This document shows positions 1-4,003 of a stretch of 5,471 nt of DNA, in pieces. Numbering within the stretch: position 1 is the stretch's first letter; every line of letters begins with the position of its first letter. The notes beneath the pieces were generated by a model, which was not told the DNA's origin, did not search any database, and saw only the letters and a program-made list of their open reading frames with translations. Position numbers and translations under genes: made by a program. The stretch comes from Candidatus Omnitrophota bacterium (lineage in GTDB: Bacteria > Omnitrophota > Gorgyraeia > Gorgyraeales > Gorgyraeaceae): NCBI GenBank assembly GCA_018817035.1, contig JAHIUV010000151.1:1-5471 (forward strand). Reading direction: 5' to 3'.

Positions 1-380
1 CGGAAATCGAATCCGCGTCCTTCAGTATCCCAATAACAGTATCTACATGTTTAGTTTGTCTTTTCGTCTCGCCGCATGATCTCCGACAAACTGGATATCA
101 CGCAACAAAGCCCTTTTTATGCTCCTCGCCGTTTCCAAAAAGCACTTAAAGGAAACAGCCAGCCTGCTAATGGCGTCTATTCAAATCCCACAGGCAGGAC
201 TTGTAGACGGGTTGCCTAATTAGGCAACAGCTACCGCCTCGCTAGAGACCAAAATGGCCTCTGCTTCAGCTACTGCATCGTAGTTGGCGTTTAATTAGTG
301 CCAGGTGTTTTTCGAGGCCTCCTGACAACCTCGACATGCTGCTCTTACCAAGCTTACCAAAGTCGAAACCTGTCGCCCCC
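1..380 (-). ncRNA. ssrA: tmRNA (ssrA), 3' end cut by the window edge
   Basis: Read on the minus strand, the RNA begins GGGGGCGACAGGTTTCGAC, the typical tmRNA 5' end, and finishes at the window start with a tRNA-like T-arm (GCGGA-TTCGATT-TCCG) preceded by 'ACATGTAGATACTG'-type sequence that is usual near tmRNA 3' ends. Only about a dozen bases (rest of the T-stem, acceptor strand and CCA) should lie outside the window. The RNA acts first as an alanyl-tRNA mimic and then as an mRNA to release stalled ribosomes and tag the unfinished protein for proteolysis; its partner SmpB is encoded directly upstream. The internal tag frame (288 to 220) ends in a hairpin that contains the stop codon, as in other tmRNAs. 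The 5' end at 380 is chosen because seven bases pairable with a CGCCTCC-type 3' acceptor strand start there. Confidence 0.96.
220..288 (-). other. tmRNA proteolysis-tag reading frame
   Basis: The resume codon is most likely GCC at 288-286, preceded by TTAAAC. The tag then starts ANYDAVAEAE and ends EAVAVA before TAA (222-220), giving 22 encoded residues. The small, non-polar C-terminus fits a Clp or other AAA-protease degron. The stop codon sits in the middle of a perfect 18-bp palindrome (211-228, GTTGCCTAATTAGGCAAC), matching the usual position of the tag stop within a helix. The other two frames give only six or so residues with unsuitable ends. The exact resume codon is inferred; an upstream AAC or TTA in the same frame cannot be excluded, because the first stop upstream is a TAA three codons before GCC. 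Confidence 0.75.
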
Positions 381-387
381 TCCTTTT

Positions 388-418
388 TTTATATTTCAGA
401 TCTTTTTGCCCTTGTCAT
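388..418 (-). promoter_or_regulatory. possible ssrA promoter inside the smpB 3' end
   Basis: On the minus strand, TATAAA (393-388) ends seven bases before the tmRNA 5' end at 380, the right spacing for a -10 box. The best -35 candidate is ATGACA (418-413), with a long 19-bp spacer. This would let tmRNA be made independently of smpB read-through. The -10 position is convincing and the -35 is weak; A-rich sequence at a stop codon could imitate it. Confidence 0.4.
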
Positions 419-841
419 AGCGCGTTCCGCTTCTTTGAGTTTGATCGCCTCGCGCTTATCATAATGCTTTTTTCCTTTTGCCAACCCTACTTCGACCTTT
501 GCCAGGCCCTTTTTAAAATAAACTTTAAGAGGTATTAGCGTCAGCCGCTTCTGCAAGACCTGAACCTTAAAATAATCTATTTCCCGTCTATGAAGAAGCA
601 GTTTTTTAGGCCTTAAAGGGTCCTGCGCTTCCTGGCTGTTATACTCATAAGGGCTCACATGCATGTGATATAGGAATATCTCATCATCGTCGATCTTGGC
701 AAAGCTCTCCGCCAGGCTAGCCTTTCCGGCTCTTATGGACTTTACCTCGCTCCCTTTGAGCTCAAGACCGGCCTCCATGGATTCAAGTATAAAATAATCC
801 CGCCTCGCGGCCCTATTAGTGACAACAGCATCGTCTTTCAT
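389..841 (-). CDS. smpB: SsrA-binding protein SmpB
   Basis: This 150-residue protein has the normal length and the full set of SmpB signatures: NRAARRDYFI (about 9-18), EAGLELKGSEVKSIRAGK (about 23-40), the loop around HVSPYEYNS, DPLRPKKLLLHRREI, and the C-terminal LKVYFKKGLAKVEVGLAKGKKHYDKRE block followed by a basic tail. SmpB folds as a small beta-barrel that binds the tRNA-like domain of tmRNA; its tail enters the empty mRNA channel of stalled ribosomes. The start at ATG 841 places NR.AR near residue 9, as in short SmpB homologues. No Shine-Dalgarno sequence precedes it; instead a promoter ends just upstream, so the message may be nearly leaderless. The gene ends eight bases before tmRNA on the same strand, which supports a joint trans-translation locus. 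Confidence 0.97.
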   Translation of the reverse strand: MKDDAVVTNRAARRDYFILESMEAGLELKGSEVKSIRAGKASLAESFAKIDDDEIFLYHMHVSPYEYNSQEAQDPLRPKKLLLHRREIDYFKVQVLQKRLTLIPLKVYFKKGLAKVEVGLAKGKKHYDKREAIKLKEAERAMTRAKRSEI

Positions 842-843
842 TA

Positions 844-858
844 TATAGTGTCACTATA
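844..858. repeat. 15-bp inverted repeat over the smpB -10 box
   Basis: TATAGTG-T-CACTATA is a perfect inverted repeat with a one-base centre. It covers the predicted -10 box (853-858) and the expected transcription start. It could be an operator, but a -10 box followed by its own mirror image could also be chance. Confidence 0.4.
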
Positions 859-881
859 CCAAAAATCGCCCTAAAAATCAA
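853..881 (-). promoter_or_regulatory. smpB promoter, sigma-70 type
   Basis: On the minus strand, TTGATT (881-876) is followed after exactly 17 bp by TATAGT (858-853). Transcription would begin near 846, about five bases before the smpB ATG at 841. The hexamers and spacing are close to consensus. Confidence 0.65.
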
Positions 882-931
882 CCAATTCGACGCGCATCAA
901 GACAATTGAAAAACAATATTCTTCGAGCAAA

Positions 932-944
932 GGCACGGAGTGCC
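932..944. other. small hairpin between smpB and the tRNA gene
   Basis: GGCAC-gga-GTGCC forms a perfect five-base-pair stem with a three-base loop. Imperfect CTTCGAG and TCGAGAAG sequences flank it and could extend it with a bulge. No T-run follows directly and no gene reads into it on either strand, so a terminator role is not supported. Confidence 0.35.
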
Positions 945-1002
945 GAAGTCGAGAAGAGATAAAGTCAGCAAAGTTCTTGACACTATGGAAGCATCAAGGC
1001 AA

Positions 1003-1031
1003 TTGACAGATCATAAAAACAGTAGTATACT
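1003..1031 (+). promoter_or_regulatory. tRNA-Leu promoter
   Basis: A perfect -35 TTGACA (1003-1008) is followed after 17 bp by TATACT (1026-1031). The start point would be near 1038, a few bases before the mature tRNA at 1044. This is the strongest promoter visible in the window. Confidence 0.85.
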
Positions 1032-1043
1032 TTATTATTCCAA

Positions 1044-1130
1044 GCGGAAGTGGCGGAACTGGCAGACGCGCAGGCCTCAGAAGTCTGTGAGCGCAAGCTT
1101 ATGTGGGTTCAACTCCCACCTTCCGCACCA
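1044..1130 (+). tRNA. tRNA-Leu (anticodon CAG)
   Basis: The 87-base RNA has a perfect acceptor stem (GCGGAAG with CTTCCGC), a D-arm like other leucine tRNAs (TGGCGGAACTGGCAGACGC), an anticodon stem CAGGC/GTCTG enclosing the loop CTCAGAA with anticodon CAG at 1078-1080, a long class II variable arm (GAGC-GCAA-GCTT), and a T-arm GTGGG-TTCAACT-CCCAC. The discriminator base A and the CCA end are encoded. It reads CUG codons. The last 17 bases recur at 2423-2439, so the 3' end may be an integration site. Confidence 0.97.
1114..1130 (+). repeat. left copy of tRNA-Leu 3'-end direct repeat (att-like)
   Basis: TCCCACCTTCCGCACCA, the T-stem/acceptor/CCA end of tRNA-Leu, is repeated exactly at 2423-2439 in the same orientation. 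Tyrosine recombinases often use such tRNA 3' ends as attachment sites and leave the tRNA intact. No integrase gene lies between the copies. Confidence 0.6.
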
Positions 1131-1142
1131 TGGTTGTTGATT

Positions 1143-1261
1143 TTGTACCATTTTGGCTCTCCCCTATCAAAGTGTCCCAGTTCTAATCTTCAATCTGTCC
1201 CGGGGACACTTTGAAGCGTGATTCTGTAGCAGATTGGTGAGTAAAATCTCAAACGGTACAA
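1143..1261. repeat. palindromic repeat element, copy 1
   Basis: The ends are inverted repeats, TTGTACCATTT at 1143-1153 and AAACGGTACAA at 1251-1261, with one mismatch. Inside, CAAAGTGTCCC (1168-1178) pairs perfectly with GGGACACTTTG (1203-1213). The element is about 92 % identical by eye to a copy at 3852-3974 in the same orientation. It starts some 12 bases after tRNA-Leu and ends 25 bases before the HEPN-1 stop. It encodes no protein I can recognise. It resembles a small non-autonomous palindromic element (MITE-like or REP-like); the family is unknown to me. Confidence 0.8.
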
Positions 1262-1286
1262 GAATCATAATTTTAGCAGAATTACT

Positions 1287-1613
1287 TTACAGAAGGTTGG
1301 AAATTTTTATCTTTAACTCGGGAAGCTTATTCTTAACTATATCCCACAATATTTCTAAATCTATGCCAAAGTACTCATGAGCCAGTATATCTCTCAGGCC
1401 GGCTATCTTTTTCCATTCGACATCAAGATTTTCATTCTTTATATCTTGAGGGATATTCTTTACTGCTTCTCCGATTATTTCTAAGTTTCTTACGATTCCA
1501 TCAATTATTAAGTCTTCTTTCTTTAACTTGTCAGCATCCAAGCCTTTGGTATATTTCTCTATCTTTTGAATAGCCTGTAATATGTCTTCTAAATAAAGCT
1601 TATAATCACGCAT
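1287..1613 (-). CDS. hepT: HEPN-domain toxin, HepT type (pair 1)
   Basis: The 108-residue, mainly helical protein belongs to the DUF86/HepT-like HEPN family, small RNases held in check by a partner MNT nucleotidyltransferase. The catalytic and control motif R-x4-H-x-Y is intact: R74, H79 and Y81 in GLRDILAHEYFG. In characterised HepT-MntA systems the tyrosine is AMP-modified by the antitoxin, which silences the RNase. An upstream VRNLEIIGEA segment (about 41-50) is the other family hallmark. The gene overlaps the MNT-1 stop by eight bases, and AAAGGAAG lies about eight bases before the ATG, so it is translationally linked to its antitoxin. Toxicity and RNA target are inferred from the family. 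Confidence 0.88.
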   Translation of the reverse strand: MRDYKLYLEDILQAIQKIEKYTKGLDADKLKKEDLIIDGIVRNLEIIGEAVKNIPQDIKNENLDVEWKKIAGLRDILAHEYFGIDLEILWDIVKNKLPELKIKISNLL

Positions 1614-1899
1614 ATGAAACTTCCTTTAACACGCTATCTTTAATTCTTGATTTTAATGTTCCTTCGATTACAAGGTCAACTTTGCGATTAAATAGCTCTT
1701 CTAAAAAAAATTTCAGCCCCATATAATTATCAAATGCCTTTTTATGCTTATGAAATTCAATAAGAAAGTCTATGTCGCTTTGCTCAGTCTGAGAACCTAC
1801 TGCCATGGAACCAAAAATCCCTATCTTTTTGATGCCATAGCCTTTTATCTCTTCCATGTTTTCCTGAACTATTTTTACAATATCATTTTTGGTCAGCAT
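1606..1899 (-). CDS. mntA: MNT nucleotidyltransferase antitoxin, MntA type (pair 1)
   Basis: This 97-residue minimal nucleotidyltransferase has the full catalytic pattern G30-S31-x10-D42-x-D44 (GSMAVG...SDID) and the third acidic residue D75 in KVDLV. Family members transfer AMP from ATP to the tyrosine of the partner HEPN toxin. AAGGA (1913-1909) lies nine bases upstream of the ATG. It is the most divergent of the three antitoxins here (GSMAVG instead of GSFAR or GSYIRG). The start codon overlaps the end of a truncated HEPN remnant (1893-1943), so this pair seems joined to the front of another HEPN-MNT operon and may be expressed from its promoter at 2219-2246. Confidence 0.88.
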   Translation of the reverse strand: MLTKNDIVKIVQENMEEIKGYGIKKIGIFGSMAVGSQTEQSDIDFLIEFHKHKKAFDNYMGLKFFLEELFNRKVDLVIEGTLKSRIKDSVLKEVSYA

Positions 1900-1943
1900 A
1901 ATAAATTTTCCTTAACATAAAGATTGCTATCTCTTTTGCTCAT
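1893..1943 (-). pseudogene. truncated HEPN start (copy of HEPN-3)
   Basis: The ATG at 1943 opens MSKRDSNLYVK, which matches the first 11 residues of HEPN-3 (MSKRDSKLYVK) with one change. The homology then stops at about 1912 and the frame ends after 16 residues at a TGA that overlaps the MNT-1 start. The whole catalytic part is missing. It follows the decayed MNT copy exactly as HEPN-3 follows MNT-3, so it marks a broken duplicate of pair 3. Confidence 0.75.
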
Positions 1944-2195
1944 ATAGAAACTGCCTCTTCTAAAATTTTATCTTTGATCAAGGGTTTTAAGGCTTGCTCA
2001 GTTACTAAATCAACTTTTACGCCCAATAAATTTCCCAAAAATCCTTCTAGCTCCATGAACTCAAATATGTCCGGAGAAGAATAAAACCCTATCAGAATAT
2101 CTATATCGCTATCTGCGGCTTCTTCATGTCTCGCGAAAAACCCGAATATCTTTATAGATTTAACCTTATATTTCTCTGACATTATCTATCGTCAT
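1940..2195 (-). pseudogene. decayed MNT antitoxin, duplicate of MNT-3
   Basis: The original start at 2195 now reads MTIDNVREI and stops, because 35 bp were lost between two copies of ATTTCTCT (still both present at 3666-3673 and 3701-3708 in the intact gene). A frame from an internal ATG at 2182 gives 80 residues nearly identical to the rest of MNT-3, but lacks the N-terminal helix and has no Shine-Dalgarno sequence at a usable distance. The catalytic serine is also lost: GFFARH replaces GSFARH through one base change. The acidic residues SDID and VDLV remain. A working enzyme is unlikely; a short non-catalytic protein is possible if the internal ATG is used. Confidence 0.8.
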
Positions 2196-2218
2196 ATTTA
2201 AGGCCTCTGTTGTTTTAT

Positions 2219-2246
2219 AATATACCATAAAATAGCTTATTAGCAA
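2219..2246 (-). promoter_or_regulatory. duplicated operon promoter in front of the decayed MNT
   Basis: TTGCTA (2246-2241), a 16-bp spacer and TATATT (2224-2219) are identical to the promoter before MNT-3. Since the gene behind it is broken, its useful cargo may now be MNT-1 and HEPN-1 further downstream. Confidence 0.45.
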
Positions 2247-2324
2247 CTTTTTTTTGATATCTTAAGTATAGAACCGGCACGCTTCTGGCACGCAAATGAT
2301 CAAAAAAGTGACCAAAATGCCCCC

Positions 2325-2364
2325 GCAACCAAAAGCAACTGAACGTAACTGAAGGCAACTAAAC
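2325..2364 (+). repeat. four imperfect 10-bp tandem repeats
   Basis: The units are GCAACCAAAA, GCAACTGAAC, GTAACTGAAG and GCAACTAAAC, in direct phase of one helical turn. They lie about 60 bp before the tRNA-end copy. Such phasing would suit a DNA-binding protein, for example recombinase arm sites, but no partner gene is visible. Confidence 0.5.
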
Positions 2365-2422
2365 GTTGATGTTTTAGGGAGTTATGGAATTTGTGCTCAA
2401 ATGGGGATTTTCCCGTATAGTA

Positions 2423-2439
2423 TCCCACCTTCCGCACCA
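2423..2439 (+). repeat. right copy of tRNA-Leu 3'-end direct repeat (att-like)
   Basis: TCCCACCTTCCGCACCA is identical to the last 17 bases of tRNA-Leu including CCA. The bases in front (GTATAGTA) do not continue the tRNA, so this is not a second tRNA gene. It ends 19 bases before the stop of HEPN-2. Confidence 0.65.
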
Positions 2440-2458
2440 GACTTTACACTGCTGTGTC

Positions 2459-2800
2459 TTACTGAATGCTTTCCACCATTTGATTTATTAAAGGTTTTAT
2501 CGAGGGGATGTCTTCTTTGACAGTGTTCCATATAACTTTGACATTAACACCAAAATACTCATGAATTAGCTTATCTCGCATCCCTGTGATTGCCGGCCAT
2601 GGAATCTGCGGATATTTATTTTTTACGGGAAGTGGGATCTTTTTTGCCGCTTCCCCTATAACCTCTAACGCTCTTATGACAGCAAACTTAGTCTTTTCAT
2701 CTTTTTCAAAATCTTCGGCTTTTATACCTTGAGTAAATTCTTCTATTTTCTCAATAGCTCCGATTATGTCCATCAAATAATCTTTATATTCTCTTGTCAT
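2459..2800 (-). CDS. hepT: HEPN-domain toxin, HepT type (pair 2)
   Basis: The 113-residue HepT-family protein carries R75-x4-H80-x-Y82 in GMRDKLIHEYFG and the family segment VIRALEVIGEAAKKIP (about 41-56). These residues form the RNase centre and the tyrosine that the partner MNT enzyme modifies. The gene overlaps MNT-2 by four bases (ATGA), with GAGG inside the end of MNT-2 ten bases before the start. It is the last gene of the four-gene operon MNT-3/HEPN-3/MNT-2/HEPN-2. It is clearly a diverged paralogue of the other two toxins, not a recent copy, so cross-neutralisation by the other antitoxins cannot be assumed. Confidence 0.9.
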   Translation of the reverse strand: MTREYKDYLMDIIGAIEKIEEFTQGIKAEDFEKDEKTKFAVIRALEVIGEAAKKIPLPVKNKYPQIPWPAITGMRDKLIHEYFGVNVKVIWNTVKEDIPSIKPLINQMVESIQ

Positions 2801-3090
2801 GAATAAATGACCTCATGCATTATACGCTCACCTATGACCGGCTTTAATGCATCTTTCATTACTAAATCAACCTTGACCTTTAGAACTCGCCCAAGATAAT
2901 GTTCAAGCTGAATAAATTTAAATAAACTGGGCGCCTCTTCGAATTCCACAAGAATATCCAAATCACTCCCCTTCTTTTCTTCTCCTCGTATATACGAACC
3001 GAATATACCGATTTCTTTTACCAGAAAATTACGTCGTAATTCAGGCTTATATTGCCCTAATTTTTCTCTTATTTTTTCGATTCTTTTCAT
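2797..3090 (-). CDS. mntA: MNT nucleotidyltransferase antitoxin, MntA type (pair 2)
   Basis: The 97-residue protein has the catalytic G31-S32-x10-D43-x-D45 (GSYIRG...SDLD) and D75 in KVDLV. It should AMP-modify HEPN-2, whose gene it overlaps. Its start lies seven bases after the HEPN-3 stop codon. The AGGA that serves as Shine-Dalgarno overlaps that TGA (TATGAGGATTACATG), so translation is probably coupled to HEPN-3. This arrangement makes expression of antitoxin 2 depend on reading through toxin 3. Confidence 0.9.
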   Translation of the reverse strand: MKRIEKIREKLGQYKPELRRNFLVKEIGIFGSYIRGEEKKGSDLDILVEFEEAPSLFKFIQLEHYLGRVLKVKVDLVMKDALKPVIGERIMHEVIYS

Positions 3091-3097
3091 GTAATCC

Positions 3098-3439
3098 TCA
3101 TAGAGAATTATAAATATTGTTAAGAGAATTTTTTAAAGACATGAGGCGGGTCGAAATAGTCTTCCAAACAATATCAAAATCTACGCCGAAGTATTCGTGA
3201 ATCACCTTATCCCTCATGCCGGCCATTTCTTTCCAAGGAATATCCGGATATTGGGCTTTGATTTCATCCGGTATATTTTTAGACGCTTCTCCTATGATTT
3301 CAAAATTTCTCACTACCGCATCAATTACCAAATCTTTCTTCTTGAATTGCCCCAAGCTAAGCCCTTTGGTATATTGTTGGATTTTCTCTACCGAATCTAT
3401 AATATCTTTAACATAAAGTTTGCTATCTCTTTTGCTCAT
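3098..3439 (-). CDS. hepT: HEPN-domain toxin, HepT type (pair 3)
   Basis: The 113-residue HepT-family protein has R76-x4-H81-x-Y83 in GMRDKVIHEYFG and the family segment VRNFEIIGEASKNIP (about 43-57). It overlaps the MNT-3 stop by four bases (ATGA) and has GAGG ten bases before its ATG. It is the second gene of the operon. Its first 11 codons are repeated at 1911-1943 in the truncated duplicate. By family it is an RNase toxin whose active site is blocked when its tyrosine is AMP-modified. Confidence 0.9.
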   Translation of the reverse strand: MSKRDSKLYVKDIIDSVEKIQQYTKGLSLGQFKKKDLVIDAVVRNFEIIGEASKNIPDEIKAQYPDIPWKEMAGMRDKVIHEYFGVDFDIVWKTISTRLMSLKNSLNNIYNSL

Positions 3440-3726
3440 ATAGAAATGGCCTCTTCTAAAATTTTATCTTTAATCAAGGGTTTTAAGGCTTGCTCAGTTA
3501 CTAAATCAACTTTTACGCCCAATAAATTTCCCAAAAATCCTTCTAGCTCTATGAACTCAAATATGTCCGGAGAAGAATAAAACCCTATCAGAATATCTAT
3601 ATCGCTATCTGCGGCTTCTTCATGTCTCGCGAAAGACCCGAATATCTTTATAGATTTAACCTTATATTTCTCTTTTAGGAAATTTTTATTCTTATTTATA
3701 ATTTCTCTGACATTATCTATCGTCAT
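3436..3726 (-). CDS. mntA: MNT nucleotidyltransferase antitoxin, MntA type (pair 3)
   Basis: The 96-residue protein has G30-S31-x10-D42-x-D44 (GSFARH...SDID) and D74 in KVDLV, so it is a complete minimal nucleotidyltransferase expected to AMP-modify HEPN-3. I start it at ATG 3726 (MTIDNV), where AGAGG lies eight bases upstream. An open frame reaches back to 3777, but that stretch covers the promoter, is not protein-like, and would make the protein longer than its relatives. It is the first gene of the four-gene operon. A broken near-identical copy lies at 1940-2195. Confidence 0.9.
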   Translation of the reverse strand: MTIDNVREIINKNKNFLKEKYKVKSIKIFGSFARHEEAADSDIDILIGFYSSPDIFEFIELEGFLGNLLGVKVDLVTEQALKPLIKDKILEEAISI

Positions 3727-3749
3727 ATTTAAGACCTCTGTTGTTTTAT

Positions 3750-3777
3750 AATATACCATAAAATAGCTTATTAGCAA
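3750..3777 (-). promoter_or_regulatory. promoter of the HEPN-MNT operon
   Basis: TTGCTA (3777-3772), a 16-bp spacer and TATATT (3755-3750) precede MNT-3; TATTAT two bases further is an alternative -10. The start point would be near 3743, leaving a short leader with the AGAGG Shine-Dalgarno sequence. The same sequence is preserved in the decayed copy. Confidence 0.5.
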
Positions 3778-3851
3778 CTTTTTTTCTAATATCTTAAAGT
3801 ATATTACCTGGCACGCAAAGTGTTAAAAACTGGTCCAAAATGGCTATGTGA

Positions 3852-3974
3852 TCTTGTACCGTTTTGGCTCTCCCCTATCAATGTGTCCCAGTTCTAAGCT
3901 TCAATCTGTCCCGGGGACACTTTAAAGCGTGATTCTGGGACAGATTGGTGAGGGAAATCGCAAACGGTACAAGA
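3852..3974. repeat. palindromic repeat element, copy 2
   Basis: The ends are perfect 13-bp inverted repeats, TCTTGTACCGTTT (3852-3864) and AAACGGTACAAGA (3962-3974). Inward of these the two arms stay alike, with 30 of 38 positions matching by my alignment from TTGTACC to TGTCCCAG. The centre holds TGTCCC-G-GGGACA, and CAATCTGTCCC pairs perfectly with GGGACAGATTG. The motif TGTCCC thus occurs four times, twice in each direction, allowing several exclusive folds. It sits between the phosphatase gene and the HEPN-MNT operon, where it could also end transcription. Confidence 0.8.
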
Positions 3975-4003
3975 ATCAAAGAATCACAAAAAATATACTC
4001 TTT

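Larger units (their letters stand above)
1912..2319. repeat. duplicated segment, copy A (decayed)
   Basis: The segment matches 3408-3841. Over about 330 bases of its core I count about seven substitutions, apart from one 35-bp deletion. It carries the pair-3 promoter, the entire antitoxin region and the first codons of the toxin. The match weakens beyond 2247 but can be followed to GACCAAAATG / GGTCCAAAATG. The copies have the same orientation, about 1.5 kb apart. Confidence 0.85.
1131..2439. mobile_element. putative integrase-less insertion at tRNA-Leu
   Basis: The segment runs from the first base after the tRNA to the end of an exact 17-bp copy of the tRNA 3' end. It holds a palindromic repeat, HEPN-MNT pair 1, a decayed MNT copy with its promoter, and short tandem repeats, but no recombinase. 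The layout suggests either a degenerate tRNA-targeted island or a product of recombination within a larger one. The terminal repeat is seen; mobility is inferred. Confidence 0.4.
3408..3841. repeat. duplicated segment, copy B (intact)
   Basis: This is the intact counterpart of 1912-2319, containing the operon promoter, MNT-3 and the first 11 codons of HEPN-3. It still has both ATTTCTCT copies whose recombination explains the deletion in the other copy. Confidence 0.85.

Noticed and set aside
940..1140. Plus-strand 66-codon frame over the tRNA gene
   Set aside because: It runs through the tRNA promoter and the tRNA itself; the tRNA is certain.
1143..1261. CRISPR-like repeat or riboswitch
   Set aside because: There are only two copies 2.7 kb apart with no spacers, and no known riboswitch core is recognisable; a palindromic repeat element explains it better.
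2244..2342. Plus-strand frame ending FWHANDQKSDQNAPATKSN, possibly the tail of a tyrosine recombinase next to the att-like site
   Set aside because: It is only about 32 codons between stops, part is a small tandem duplication (GGCACGCTT/GGCACGCAA), and no catalytic motif is visible.
2423..2439. Second, partial tRNA gene
   Set aside because: Only the last 17 bases match; no D-arm, anticodon arm or 5' acceptor strand precedes them.
3197..3580. Plus-strand 127-codon frame opposite HEPN-3 and MNT-3
   Set aside because: It is antisense to two well-recognised genes and has no family motif.
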